Below, piece after piece: positions 18,204 to 27,312 of a stretch of 64,000 nt of DNA (positions are counted from its first letter, which is position 1; every line of letters starts with the position of its first letter). The notes under the pieces are model-generated. The model was not told the origin of the DNA. It searched no databases and saw only the letters and a list, made by a program, of their open reading frames with translations. Source of the DNA: Gammaproteobacteria bacterium. Lineage in GTDB: Bacteria > Pseudomonadota > Gammaproteobacteria > Enterobacterales > Alteromonadaceae. The position numbers and the translations under genes are program-made. The stretch lies in assembly GCA_017302255.1 (NCBI GenBank), contig JAFLDV010000013.1:40975-104974 (forward strand), written 5' to 3'.

Positions 18204-19556
18204 ATGCAATTTTCATCTTTAGATTTAGCTCCAGATTTGCAACGCGGACTGGTTGAATGTGGTTACAGCACCATGACGCCTGTGCAAATGCAGGCCATTG
18301 TGCCGGCTCGTCGCGGAAAAGACTTACAAGTCACAGCGCAAACTGGCACCGGTAAAACCGCTGCTTTTGCCCTGCCAATTTTGCAACGCATGTTAGATGC
18401 GCCAAAACCAACTGCGGAAAAACGCCCACGCGCGTTAATTCTGACGCCTACCCGTGAACTTGCTGAGCAAATCGCTGATGCAATTAACGGCTATGCCAAA
18501 TTTTTGCCAATTAGCGTCACGGCACTGTACGGCGGCGTAAAAATGGGCGGGCAAGCCAATAAATTAGCGGCTGGTGTAGACATTGTGATTAGTACGCCAG
18601 GTCGTTTGTTAGAGCACATGAGCCTTGGCAACGTTATTCTTAGCGATGTTGAATTTGTCGTACTGGATGAAGCCGACCGTATGCTTGATATGGGCTTTAT
18701 CACTGACGCGCTGAAACTGTTGCAAATGACTTCACCGAACCGCCAAACCATGTTGTTTTCTGCAACTACGTCACCGGCGGTGAACGAGTTATCGCATAAA
18801 ATCCTAAAAAATCATCAGCAAATTCGCGTTGCCAAAGTAAACAGCACCGCCGACACCGTCAATCATGTGATTTATCCGGTTGAAGAAAGTCGCAAAATTG
18901 AGCTATTTGAAAAGCTGTTAGCCGAGAAAAACTGGTTCCAAGTGTTGGTGTTCACCAGCACTAAAGATCAGGCCGACCGCTTATTGGCTGGTTTGCAACA
19001 GCGTAAAATTGATGCGGCAGTCTGTCATGGCGATAAAAGCCAAGGCGCACGTCGTCGCGCCATTGCTGAGTTCAAGTCTGCTAAGCTGCAAGTATTGATT
19101 GCGACCGAAGTTGCAGCACGCGGCTTGGATATTCAAGGCCTTGATTATGTTGTGAATTTCAACTTGCCATATTTGCCAGAAGATTACGTGCACCGTATCG
19201 GCCGTACAGGTCGTGCTGGCGCTACCGGTAACGCGATTTCGTTTGTCAGCCGTGAAGAAGAACAAACTTTAGAGCGCATCCAAAAGCTGATTGGCGGCAA
19301 AATTGAACGCATCATCACCCCTGGTTTTGAAGTGAGCAACCGTGTGTCATTGCTGAAAAGCATTTCCCGCAAAGTCTTGTCAGGTCGTGCCAACAAAGCC
19401 AGCGAAACGGTGATTGAGCCAGCAAATGGCGGTCGCGCTAAACCGCGTAATAAAGCTGAAGGCGAACAAGCCAGCAAGAAACCAGCACCAAAATTTTTAA
19501 AGCGCACTAACGACAACAGCGCCCCGAAAAAGTCCGGCGGCCGCGGTAAGAGCTAA
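18204..19556 (+). CDS. rhlE: DEAD-box ATP-dependent RNA helicase, RhlE-type
   Basis: The 450-residue protein has all RecA-core motifs: Q motif (TPVQMQAI), Walker A AQTGTGKT (about residues 45-52), PTRELAEQ, TPGR, DEAD at 155-158, SAT, ARGLDIQG and HRIGRTGR. A basic, Gly/Lys-rich tail of about 70 residues ends KKSGGRGKS, typical of RhlE and related helicases that remodel ribosomal or mRNA structure. The gene is followed by a strong terminator and stands alone. The exact paralogue (RhlE versus SrmB/CsdA-like) is judged from size and tail only. Confidence 0.88.
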   Translation: MQFSSLDLAPDLQRGLVECGYSTMTPVQMQAIVPARRGKDLQVTAQTGTGKTAAFALPILQRMLDAPKPTAEKRPRALILTPTRELAEQIADAINGYAKFLPISVTALYGGVKMGGQANKLAAGVDIVISTPGRLLEHMSLGNVILSDVEFVVLDEADRMLDMGFITDALKLLQMTSPNRQTMLFSATTSPAVNELSHKILKNHQQIRVAKVNSTADTVNHVIYPVEESRKIELFEKLLAEKNWFQVLVFTSTKDQADRLLAGLQQRKIDAAVCHGDKSQGARRRAIAEFKSAKLQVLIATEVAARGLDIQGLDYVVNFNLPYLPEDYVHRIGRTGRAGATGNAISFVSREEEQTLERIQKLIGGKIERIITPGFEVSNRVSLLKSISRKVLSGRANKASETVIEPANGGRAKPRNKAEGEQASKKPAPKFLKRTNDNSAPKKSGGRGKS

Positions 19557-19614
19557 CAGCAGCAACTGTTGCAATAAAAGCGCCGTGCGTTAAGTAAAAG
19601 TCGTTACGAAAAAG

Positions 19615-19645
19615 GTCGTTTGAGGCAATTCAAACGACTTTTTTT
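19615..19645 (+). terminator. Rho-independent terminator of the helicase gene
   Basis: GTCGTTTGA and TCAAACGAC form a perfect 9-bp stem with a 6-base loop (GGCAAT), followed by seven T residues. It lies 58 bp after the helicase stop. Confidence 0.92.
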
Positions 19646-19721
19646 ATGCGCAAAGCGCATAGCTAGGCTCTGCCACAACAAGGTTCAAACTCAATCACTA
19701 TTTAAGTAGCAACCAAGTAAT

Positions 19722-20069
19722 TTATGCAATTGCAGTTTTAGCGAACCGTTGTTTGATAAATAGCGAAAGGACGAATAAGCAGCTAGCGTAACCAGCACCA
19801 ATCAGCCAGCCATAACGCCAAAGCGTATCGCGCCAGAAAAAACCATCGGGTGCATCATCCGACATTATCTCAGCAGCGCTGGCAAACGGATCTGCGGGCG
19901 GCAAGAAATAGCCCAAAACTACTTCAACATTAAACGACAGCACATACCAGCCAATTGCAAAGGCCGGCACCATCAGGACAGCGACCAAGTACCAGTTAAA
20001 TTTTGACCACCACGGCAGCGCGATCGACATCAACCCCAATACTACAACCAATATCAACAACGTAGTCAT
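19722..20069 (-). CDS. Hypothetical small membrane protein
   Basis: The 115-residue protein has three to four hydrophobic segments (about 2-18, 26-55 and 88-106) and a short polar loop rich in Asp/Pro (PPADPFASAAEIMSDDAPDG). AGGACAATTGC precedes the ATG. No family recognised. Confidence 0.65.
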   Translation of the reverse strand: MTTLLILVVVLGLMSIALPWWSKFNWYLVAVLMVPAFAIGWYVLSFNVEVVLGYFLPPADPFASAAEIMSDDAPDGFFWRDTLWRYGWLIGAGYASCLFVLSLFIKQRFAKTAIA

Positions 20070-20165
20070 GCAATTGTCCTAGCTTTATTAGTCTGTATCG
20101 ACAACATCCAGCTCTTGGGATCTGCGACATTGATTTGTCGCAAAACCCGACTTTAGAAATTTCCT

Positions 20166-20498
20166 TTACGCTTTTGGCATTCCGAATAATACAATCATCA
20201 ACACTTGGGTAATCATGTTAATAACCAACACTATCGCTGAGTATGCCGCAATCTTACCTGTTGAAAATTTTGTCATGTTTTTCAATAGTAAAAACGGCGC
20301 AACGAAGTAACTTAGTTCTAACACATACGCTAACCAGATAGGTGCAGCGAAAGATGTGATGGCAATCTTACCGACAAACACAATTATTGCAGGAACCAAG
20401 ATCAGTGAAGTTGCAGCGAAGCCATCAATATCACCGTTTTTTTCTTTTACTTTGAAAAAGGCCCACACCAGAAACGCCGCAATAGCGATTTGAATCAT
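20166..20498 (-). CDS. Hypothetical small membrane protein
   Basis: The 110-residue protein has four predicted membrane segments (about 2-15, 28-45, 50-72, 82-106) and few charged residues outside KVKEKNGDIDG. AAAGGATTTTTT precedes the ATG. Unknown function; 97 bp from the similar-sized membrane protein gene at 19722, possibly co-transcribed. Confidence 0.65.
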   Translation of the reverse strand: MIQIAIAAFLVWAFFKVKEKNGDIDGFAATSLILVPAIIVFVGKIAITSFAAPIWLAYVLELSYFVAPFLLLKNMTKFSTGKIAAYSAIVLVINMITQVLMIVLFGMPKA

Positions 20499-20687
20499 AA
20501 AAAATCCTTTGTTGTTATAAATTTCAGTCCGTTGAAAAGCCTAAACAAGCAGATGACGAAAGAAATTAAAAATTGATCGGGAGTTAAACTACGAGGTACT
20601 GCAAGATTAGCCAACAATACAGCTAAAGATTAACATTAAGATCATAAAAACATCAATTGCCAAGCTGAGCCCAATTCAATAATGCTG

Positions 20688-21458
20688 TTAACTGAAACAA
20701 AAAAACAACACCCAAAATACCACGATGCCCCACAACCAAGGATCTGTTAGCACTGCTTTTAATTTGCTAGGTTTTTCGGTACCTAGGTCTTGGCGCAACT
20801 GCTTCATGCCGGCTTGGAACTTTGGGTCATTCTCCAGAAAACTATTGAGCTCTTTGTCGAGCTGCAACAGCGAATTGTTGATAGCTTCGGCCTGCTGCAA
20901 AAACTCAGGATTGTTATTTTCATGGCCCAAATACGGCACTTTAATCTCGTTAAAATAATCAAAGCCGAGCTGCATGGGCACCAGCGTCGCGGCCAGCCAT
21001 TCGGCATGCTCCGTCTGTAATTGCAACGCCACCTCGTGGCTCAGGATTAACAAACCATGGGTATCATCACCCAACCGGCCTTCGACCAACCAGAAACTGT
21101 ATTTGTCTTTAAGCACTTCAGCCAAAGAGCTAAGCGCCACGTAGCGGTCATGCCGAGTGAAGGTTAATGGCAGCAGCCAGTATTTGTCTGCCTCCGAGCC
21201 TGTGTGCGCGTCTGCATTGGCCTCTGCACTAGCACCAGATCCCAAATTGGCACCAGAATCTGCATTGGCGCCAGATTCGGCATTGGCATAACAGAGCCAC
21301 AGCTTATCGTCACGCCATTCAGCAAATATCGGCTCATTCAAATAGTCTGCGACTTCAAAGATGATTTCATCTTCTTGCGAGCGGTGATCAACCCAAAGCA
21401 GCGCATCATCAAAGGCATCTTCGTCTAACGACACTATTTGTGCAGCATTCAATAGCAT
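20688..21458 (-). CDS. Hypothetical tail-anchored protein with Ala/Ser/Gly repeat insert
   Basis: The 256-residue protein starts at the ATG at 21458 (AAGGAAC ribosome binding site). An acidic N-terminal domain is interrupted by imperfect repeats at about residues 78-105 (ANADSGANLGSGAS pattern), then continues through a coiled-coil-prone region (about 180-225, NSLLQLDKELNSFLENDP) to a single C-terminal membrane helix (about 235-256, WLWGIVVFWVLFFCF). The layout suggests a cytosolic domain tethered to the inner membrane. No family recognised; 56 bp downstream of the DUF4166 gene. Confidence 0.65.
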   Translation of the reverse strand: MLLNAAQIVSLDEDAFDDALLWVDHRSQEDEIIFEVADYLNEPIFAEWRDDKLWLCYANAESGANADSGANLGSGASAEANADAHTGSEADKYWLLPLTFTRHDRYVALSSLAEVLKDKYSFWLVEGRLGDDTHGLLILSHEVALQLQTEHAEWLAATLVPMQLGFDYFNEIKVPYLGHENNNPEFLQQAEAINNSLLQLDKELNSFLENDPKFQAGMKQLRQDLGTEKPSKLKAVLTDPWLWGIVVFWVLFFCFS

Positions 21459-21514
21459 TTTCAGTTCCTTTAACGAGTCACAGATAAGTTCATTACTATT
21501 CGAAAACACAACGC

Positions 21515-22060
21515 CTAACTTTGTACTTGCAACAATCCACTATAGGACAATAAATGACCAAATAATGGCGCATGAAAGCCGACAAAAAAGCGATATTGGC
21601 CATTTTCGATACGTTTATATGCTTTTGATTGCGGAAACAACCAAACCGGCAATGGCACACCGAGAAACTTAAAACCAAGGCAGCGCCAATGCCAAGCCGA
21701 ATCGACCACATCCACGGTTAACTTCATGGTTAATGGACCGGTGGTTTCAAGCCAATAGCCATGCTGTTGAGTGCCTTGTGGCTGAAAAATAGATTCAACT
21801 TGATGCGTGCCATTAAACACTCGACGCCAATACAATGCCTGCTCGTCATGACTAATATCCACTTTAAGCTGCATTTTGCCAGCGCCGGGGATATTAAGTT
21901 TTTTCGCTAAACGCTGACCAATGAATTTACTGATGCCTGTGCCCAAAATGACATCGATTTCGCCAGCTAACACGCCACCTTTGGTATGGATCTGCTGTAA
22001 CTCTGGTGCTAGTTGATAAAAGTTATCACCAAGCCATGCCTGCACAATATTCTTTGCCAT
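21515..22060 (-). CDS. DUF4166 domain protein
   Basis: The 181-residue protein fits the DUF4166 pattern: FYQLAPELQQIHTKGGVLAG at the start, a central RRVFNGTHQVES strand, and a conserved LGVPLPVWLFP plus GFHAPLFGHLLSYSGLLQ at the end. Such domains occur alone or fused to dehydrogenases; biochemical role unknown. The ATG at 22060 is chosen because GGAAAA lies just upstream, in preference to an in-frame TTG at 22069. Confidence 0.75.
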   Translation of the reverse strand: MAKNIVQAWLGDNFYQLAPELQQIHTKGGVLAGEIDVILGTGISKFIGQRLAKKLNIPGAGKMQLKVDISHDEQALYWRRVFNGTHQVESIFQPQGTQQHGYWLETTGPLTMKLTVDVVDSAWHWRCLGFKFLGVPLPVWLFPQSKAYKRIENGQYRFFVGFHAPLFGHLLSYSGLLQVQS

Positions 22061-22163
22061 GTTTTCCAAACCTACAGTACCTTTTGCACTGAAACTCTCA
22101 CGCCTTGCCGTTCCAACTATGTCGCATTAATCATTTAAATTTAATAACTTACTCGAGAATCAA

Positions 22164-22604
22164 TTATTGCACGCCCTGCCGTTTCAGCACTGCCGTGAGT
22201 CTATCTAAATTCTGTTCGTTTGCTGGGCCAACAATTTGTTTAACTGCCTGCGCCGTCGCTGCGTCGTCAAACTCTTGTTGCCACAATAATTCGGTTCCCT
22301 GCGCGGTCGGCAATAACTGCACATGCAAACGGAAATATGGCGGACAATCATGTCGAATCACTATTTTGGCGTTTGGCTCTAGGTGTTCGAAGTAACTTTC
22401 GTTTTGATAATTGCTGCCCTCAGGCCCGTGCATCACAAACTTCCAACGACCACCAACCACAAAGTCGAAAATTTCAAAAGTATTGGTAAATCCTTGCGGG
22501 CCCCACCAGCACGCGAGTTGTTCTGCCGATGCAAAGGCAGCATAAATTTGGCTCGCCGTAAACGGCAGTTCACGTGAGGTTGCTAACACTCGTTGCTCAG
22601 TCAT
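22164..22604 (-). CDS. SRPBCC/AHSA1-type (Aha1 C-terminal-like) domain protein
   Basis: The 146-residue single-domain protein shows the usual AHSA1 landmarks: FTASQIYAAFASAEQLACWW near the N-terminus, GPQGFTN, GGRWKFVMHGPEG, and a C-terminal amphipathic helix with LDRLTAVL. The fold is a helix-grip hydrophobic pocket; members bind lipids or small ligands or are annotated as ATPase activators. The ATG at 22604 has a GGAGT ribosome binding site. No regulator neighbour (an ArsR gene is common elsewhere) is seen. Confidence 0.8.
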   Translation of the reverse strand: MTEQRVLATSRELPFTASQIYAAFASAEQLACWWGPQGFTNTFEIFDFVVGGRWKFVMHGPEGSNYQNESYFEHLEPNAKIVIRHDCPPYFRLHVQLLPTAQGTELLWQQEFDDAATAQAVKQIVGPANEQNLDRLTAVLKRQGVQ

Positions 22605-22728
22605 CGGTGGACTCCAATTTTTGGCTAAGCGCCTGCACCAAAGGCTCAATTAAAGCCTTGATGAACCATAGACGCAACCTTGCCACAAAACCAGTACGAC
22701 ATTGTGGCTATAGCTAGTGTGGCGATAG

Positions 22729-23142
22729 CTAGCGAAAAATGTAAAATGCCGCTAGCGTAATAATCACCACAAGAGTCAAAATTCCGAACAAGGGCCCCGA
22801 AGACTTCTTGCCACTAAATAACACAGGCTCTTGCACTATGACCCCTCGTGGTACAACCCTAGGTGCCATCAATGTTGCGCCTTTGCTGTCATGGGCGGCT
22901 TGCACAATAGCAACAACAATAGCAGCACCCGCTTTGTGTACAACTGGATTGAAGCCCTCGATATTGGCAATTGGTAAAAAGCCAAAACGCTCTGCACCAT
23001 AGTCGACAAAAGCAGCTTCTAGACTTGGTTCGATTAAAGCGATCTTAGCTTTGTAAAAATCACTAGGCGTGGTGTTGATTTGAGACGTCTGACTATTCAA
23101 TAACTCAACCTCATCTTTCGAGTTCGCTAAAGATGGTTTCAA
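22729..23142 (-). CDS. Membrane-tethered RNase E S1-like fragment protein
   Basis: Residues about 30-58 ([20 protein letters not shown] then ERFGFLP) match the N-terminal S1 region of RNase E/G almost word for word, and [16 protein letters not shown] at about 82-97 resembles the KEERGNKGAALTT strand of the same S1 domain. The whole catalytic DNase I-like and Zn-link parts are absent; instead the 137-residue protein ends in a membrane helix (about 118-136). The TTG start overlaps the upstream stop in a TTGA, and no other usable start exists, so translation is probably coupled to the DUF3592-like gene. Possible roles are an RNA-binding membrane tether or a relic; unknown. Confidence 0.6.
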   Translation of the reverse strand: MKPSLANSKDEVELLNSQTSQINTTPSDFYKAKIALIEPSLEAAFVDYGAERFGFLPIANIEGFNPVVHKAGAAIVVAIVQAAHDSKGATLMAPRVVPRGVIVQEPVLFSGKKSSGPLFGILTLVVIITLAAFYIFR

Positions 23143-23579
23143 AATCTATCGTCTAGGTATATCAGATATAAAACCCCGACTAAAGCTGCAACTAACATCG
23201 CTAAAGTTGAAGTAATACTCAGCGGTGCAACCGCGATATAACCGTTACTTGGCTTTCGCGGATCTAGCTTCACTTCAACGCTATCGCCGGCTTTGTAATG
23301 ATCTAACAAAGAGCTTTCAAATTTAAAGGCCGGAAATAACTCAAAAGATCTTAAGATTGGTGAACTACACAGATGAACAGTGTCGTTGTATTCATATTCA
23401 ATTTCAAAGCTCGCTTTATATACCCGATTGCCATCAACACCGCTGTAATCTTCAAGCTTTGCTTTCACTATTTTACCTGTGATTGCAGTCAATTTTTGGT
23501 AACTTAACTTGGTCACTAAGTAAGTTAAAAACTGGATCAACGCCAAAATAATTGCGCTAAACGCCATCAGACTTTTCAT
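23139..23579 (-). CDS. DUF3592-like two-TM protein
   Basis: The 146-residue protein has an N-terminal membrane helix (about 5-24), a beta-rich extracytoplasmic domain ([36 protein letters not shown]) and a second helix (about 120-141). This is the DUF3592 layout. The ATG has GGAGAGCAA. It overlaps the RNase E-like gene by 4 bp, so the two products may act together at the membrane. Function unknown. Confidence 0.7.
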   Translation of the reverse strand: MKSLMAFSAIILALIQFLTYLVTKLSYQKLTAITGKIVKAKLEDYSGVDGNRVYKASFEIEYEYNDTVHLCSSPILRSFELFPAFKFESSLLDHYKAGDSVEVKLDPRKPSNGYIAVAPLSITSTLAMLVAALVGVLYLIYLDDRF

Positions 23580-23909
23580 TTGCTCTCCATAGGGTTACGC
23601 GCATTAATCACTTTAGCGCCCAAGTACTAACAACAAATTTGTAAAACCGCCACTTTTGGCATGATGCCCTTCCGTATCAAAACCGTTGCTCATCAGTAGC
23701 GTGTAACTTAGCAAGCAAAACTACCACCAATACCAACAAGATTTCGATTAAACCAAGCAAAGAGAAAGCCACGCGCATTCCGCTTCGATTAATTGTCCTA
23801 TGCTCACGATTCTGCAGCCAAAATCTCTGCGCAGAACAGTCGCGATGGCTAGTCAGGCTATTATTTTCTGATTGCCCTACCAACGGGCGATAGCCGCTAG
23901 CGCTAATTT
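23580..23909. other. Intergenic region, possible small TM peptide
   Basis: The only candidate is a minus-strand frame ending at 23677 whose last 33 residues, beginning at an ATG, form one hydrophobic helix (MRVAFSLLGLIEILLVLVVV). It lacks a clear ribosome binding site, so I do not call it a gene. Confidence 0.3.
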
Positions 23910-24497
23910 CTAACGCATTTTACTCATCAATTTCGCCTTCACCGCCGGCCATTCCGCGGCAATGATTGAATACACCACCGTATCGCGCAGCGAACCATCT
24001 GGCATGATTTGATGATGCCGTAAGATCCCATCCAATTTGGCGCCTAATCTTTCAATGGCCGCTCGAGAGGGCTGATTAAAAAAGTGGGTTCGAAACTCAG
24101 CAGCAATTGCACCGTATTTCTCAAATAAATTCTGCAGTAGCAATAACTTACATTCAGTGTTAATGGCTGTCCTACGCACAGAAGCGGCGTACCAAGTGAA
24201 CCCAATCAGTGCGCGTTTATGTTTGGCATCCACCTGATAATAGCGGGTGGTGCCGACCACTTGCCCCGTCAGCTTTGATCGCACGGCGTAGGCAATGTCG
24301 CCATTGTCGCTAGCCGCAATGGCTTGTTCCACATAACTTTGCATTTGCTCAGGGCTTGGTACGTTGGCAAACCAAAGCTTCCAAGCTTCACCATCAGTAA
24401 CCGCTTCGGCAAGAGCTGTGACGTGATCCAGCTGCAACGGCTCAAGCACAACAAAATCACCAGCAAGCGCTGCTGACTTGATCCAAAGATTGTCCAT
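23910..24497 (-). CDS. GNAT-family N-acetyltransferase, RimJ/RimL-like
   Basis: The 195-residue protein resembles RimJ/RimL-type acetyltransferases: FVVLEPLQLDHVTAL at the start, VGTTRYYQVD (beta4), IGFTWYAASVRRTAINTECK replacing the Q/RxxGxG/A acetyl-CoA loop region, and FNQPSRAAIERLGAKLDGIL (helix 4). The second of two close ATG codons is preferred because AGGG lies 6 bases before it. A second GNAT gene lies 57 bp upstream, so the two may be co-transcribed. Substrate unknown. Confidence 0.8.
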   Translation of the reverse strand: MDNLWIKSAALAGDFVVLEPLQLDHVTALAEAVTDGEAWKLWFANVPSPEQMQSYVEQAIAASDNGDIAYAVRSKLTGQVVGTTRYYQVDAKHKRALIGFTWYAASVRRTAINTECKLLLLQNLFEKYGAIAAEFRTHFFNQPSRAAIERLGAKLDGILRHHQIMPDGSLRDTVVYSIIAAEWPAVKAKLMSKMR

Positions 24498-24553
24498 AAC
24501 CATCCCTAAAGCACTGAAATCTAAAAAGAACGAGCTTATGTTTGTTGAGAGCC

Positions 24554-25135
24554 TTAGTTGTTGGCATGGGCTTCAAAATGCAACAAATCGTACCAACAAC
24601 CTTGTAATTCAAAGCTACGCAGAGCTCGGCCAAACTGGCTAAAACCATTGCGTTGTAATGCCAGAATTGATGCATGGTTTATCTCGCTGGCCGTCGCTTC
24701 GAGGCGCACCAACTGCAGTTCAGTAAAAGCTTTGGCCATAACCAAGCCAATCGCTTTACTCGCAAACCCTTGGCCACAGGCCGCTTGCGCAATTCGGTAG
24801 CCAAGTTCCGCGCTGTGAAAATGCGCTCGTCGCACTCGCGATAAATTGATCCTGCCGACAATGTTCTGAGATGTATTCTGTGGCGAGTCATGCTCCATCG
24901 AATCAATGCCTTGCGCAGCCACAATGAGATACTGATAACCGACATCAGCCAAAGCGTCTTGCTCTGCCAATTCGAGCGCTTTGGTAATCCCCTCTAGCGA
25001 GTAAAAAGATGATGGACGGGCATTAATCCGTGCTTCAAAAAAAGCACGGTTCTCCAACTCAAACTGCAAGAGTTCCGCAGCGTAATCGACGGTCGCGGGT
25101 ATCAAGGTAATCAAAGTTATTTCATCTCGAGGCAA
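24554..25135 (-). CDS. GNAT-family N-acetyltransferase
   Basis: The roughly 193-residue domain carries RINLSRVRRAHFHSAELGYR, an acetyl-CoA loop QAACGQGFASKA and VRLEATASEINHASILALQR, all typical of RimJ-like GNATs. No ATG start exists near the domain edge. A TTG at 25135 gives MPRDEITLI; a TTG at 25114 behind GAGATGA is the alternative. The frame stays open further upstream into the PspC gene, but that part looks non-homologous. It lies between the other GNAT gene and a PspC-domain gene. Substrate unknown. Confidence 0.75.
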   Translation of the reverse strand: MPRDEITLITLIPATVDYAAELLQFELENRAFFEARINARPSSFYSLEGITKALELAEQDALADVGYQYLIVAAQGIDSMEHDSPQNTSQNIVGRINLSRVRRAHFHSAELGYRIAQAACGQGFASKAIGLVMAKAFTELQLVRLEATASEINHASILALQRNGFSQFGRALRSFELQGCWYDLLHFEAHANN

Positions 25136-25148
25136 GGCCGAATGCGGA

Positions 25149-25337
25149 TCAGCTCGCTTGCTCTTCCATTGGCAGGATAGCCCATAACACAAGATACAAC
25201 AGTACTGTTGCGCCAAACATGCAGCTGCCGATCACAAAACATGCCTGCAAACCACCTTTTCGCAGTCCATAATGTTTGGCCAAACCGGCACAGACACCTC
25301 CAGCAAAAGCTGAACGACTTCGCATTAACTTCTTCAT
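25149..25337 (-). CDS. PspC-domain protein
   Basis: The 62-residue protein is a lone PspC domain: a basic start (MKKLMRSRS), AGGVCAGLAKHYGL, then a hydrophobic segment (about 35-55) with LYLVLWAILP. PspC proteins are inner-membrane partners in envelope-stress responses; no pspABF genes are nearby. The ATG at 25337 is supported by GGAAG eight bases upstream; an ATG 54 bp further up has none. Confidence 0.85.
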   Translation of the reverse strand: MKKLMRSRSAFAGGVCAGLAKHYGLRKGGLQACFVIGSCMFGATVLLYLVLWAILPMEEQAS

Positions 25338-25476
25338 GCCTGACACTTCCACGATGATTCCTTGTTGTATTAATGTGTTATCAATCTGCATTTTGCGAAT
25401 GCCGATGAAGGCTGCAAGATAGCAACCTCTAATTCACATTAAATCAACCATTTATGAAGTGCAATCAAATTTAGCC

Positions 25477-25950
25477 CTAATCGCCAGCCAATTTAACTTT
25501 GGGCGAGTCGATTAAAACTTGTTTGGCTTTTTCAAATTCCAATACGCGCGAGTGGCGATACATTTTAAAATCCAAGGACTTACATTCAATTTTACTGGCA
25601 TCAAGGGCAACAAGACTCTGATCGATTTTATCTCGAATCGAGCCATTATCGATGTAGACCCTCAATATAGCCAAATAAGTTATGGTCGTTTTGTCTTTGA
25701 CTACCATCCGAACTTCTTCCATTTCGATGTCGTCAAGCGGCGCACTGCCCTCACAACGTTCGGCAAGCTTGAGTAATAAGCGTTGAGTAAATTCAATAGT
25801 TGCGACCTGCTGCAAAAAATTCAGCGTAGTGGCATCGGGCTCTGAACTTTGCGCGGTAGCAGTGCCGCCAAAGCCAAGTGCTAGTGCACACATGATTGGC
25901 AGCACAGCCGCTCGACGGCACCGCAGCAAACTCGGTAGGTTGAATAACAT
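25477..25950 (-). CDS. Hypothetical exported protein
   Basis: The 157-residue protein has a basic start (LLRCRRAAVLP) and signal peptide ending near GTATAQ. The mature part is helical and charged with two cysteines (AERCEGS, KIECKS) that could form a disulfide. No family recognised. Confidence 0.65.
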   Translation of the reverse strand: MLFNLPSLLRCRRAAVLPIMCALALGFGGTATAQSSEPDATTLNFLQQVATIEFTQRLLLKLAERCEGSAPLDDIEMEEVRMVVKDKTTITYLAILRVYIDNGSIRDKIDQSLVALDASKIECKSLDFKMYRHSRVLEFEKAKQVLIDSPKVKLAGD

Positions 25951-26098
25951 ATTTGGCAAACTCTTTAGAAAAATAACTTAGATGGTAAGGTAAATTTGGT
26001 CACAGATGAAGCCGTGGTTGATTGCATACGCATTACAACAACGCGTTGAAAAACCACGGATCTTTTCACAGATACCGCCAAGCCTAATCAGCGACCAA

Positions 26099-26965
26099 TT
26101 AATATTCGTTGTCGGCAAAGTCAGCGCGGCTATGTCGCTCTGGTAATTGCTCGCTGGCATCACCCCAATTTCGATTCACTTTATAGCCGCGACGCACGGC
26201 CGGGCGCGCATCAATCAACTTGGCCCAGCGACAAAGATTCGGGTAACTCGCGACATCCAAAAAGGTTGCAGCCTCATACAAGCGTCCCAATACCAAACCG
26301 CCGTACCATGGCCAAATCGCAATATCAGCAATACTGTAATTGTCACCTGCGATGTAGGTTCGGCTCGCCAACAATTGGTCGAGCACTGACAATTGGCGCT
26401 TGGTTTCCATCGCATAACGGTCTATCGGATATTGGAATTTTTCCGGCGCATAATGGTAAAAATGACCAAAACCACCACCAACAAAAGGCGCGCTGCCCAC
26501 TTGCCAAAACAACCAATTCAGCACCTCTGTGCGCTCAGCAATAGTTGCTGGCAACAAAGCGCCAAACTTTTCCGCGAGATATAGCAAAATAGAGCCCGAT
26601 TCAAACAACCGCAGTGTTGGCGTGACACTGTAATCATAAAGCGCCGGAATTTTGCTATTAGGGTTTAACGCGACAAAGTCGCTACCAAATTGCGCGCCTT
26701 CCCGAATACTAATCAACCAAGCATCATAATCAGCAGCAATACCCGCCTGGATCAGCTCTTCCAGCATGATCGATACTTTCATACCATTGGGTGTCGCTAA
26801 GGAATACAACTGCAGAGCATGCTCGCCCCGCGGCAAGGTTTGCTGATGGGTTGCACCAGCAGTTGGCTTGTTGATACTGGCAAAAGCGCCACCATTGGCT
26901 TGTTCTGGCGCCCAAACTAACGGCGGGACGTAAGATTTATCAGTCGCCGAAGATTTATCACTCAT
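26099..26965 (-). CDS. yghU: Glutathione S-transferase family protein, YghU-like disulfide reductase
   Basis: At 288 residues this equals the length I recall for E. coli YghU. An N-terminal extension (YVPPLVWAPEQANGGAFASI) typical of YghU precedes the thioredoxin fold (LQLYSLATPNGMKVSIMLEE; NPNSKIPALYD; RLFESGSILLYLAEKFG) and an all-helical C-terminal domain (DNYSIADIAIWPWYG). YghU-type enzymes have glutathione disulfide-bond reductase activity and bind two glutathiones. GGAGAAAGCA fixes the ATG at 26965. No operon partner. Confidence 0.88.
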   Translation of the reverse strand: MSDKSSATDKSYVPPLVWAPEQANGGAFASINKPTAGATHQQTLPRGEHALQLYSLATPNGMKVSIMLEELIQAGIAADYDAWLISIREGAQFGSDFVALNPNSKIPALYDYSVTPTLRLFESGSILLYLAEKFGALLPATIAERTEVLNWLFWQVGSAPFVGGGFGHFYHYAPEKFQYPIDRYAMETKRQLSVLDQLLASRTYIAGDNYSIADIAIWPWYGGLVLGRLYEAATFLDVASYPNLCRWAKLIDARPAVRRGYKVNRNWGDASEQLPERHSRADFADNEY

Positions 26966-27312
26966 TGCTTTCTCCAAAAGTGTGCGCCAATGCAACCGAC
27001 CACTGGCAATTGAATGCTAGGCACCAGCTTAGCATGCGACCTCGAGCACGCAAACAATGAGCGAAAGAGCAATCAGCTCAGCCATATCTTCAGCATCCCT
27101 CTTGCCGTATTTTTCGAAAATCCCTAAAGTAGCGGCAATTAGCGGTTTAGCGAATCACCAAAGCGGTCAGCCAGTTTGCTTTGAATGCGGCTTGCCGCAA
27201 AATCGGCGACAAATCAGCGCCACATTGGTGATAAATTGGCGATAAATTGGCGAAAAAAGGAGTGTTGGTTTTGGCGGGATGTTTACCGACCACCTGTTAT
27301 GTACCCAGTCTA
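26966..27312. other. Intergenic region with a short tandem repeat
   Basis: No gene recognised. Near its right end GATAAATTGGC is duplicated in tandem (27229-27250), followed by an AAGGAG. That AAGGAG could serve TTG codons at 27265-27271 in frame with the gene called from 27313. Confidence 0.4.

Noticed and set aside
23677..23883. Possible small membrane protein
   Set aside because: One hydrophobic helix only, without ribosome binding site or homologous neighbour context.
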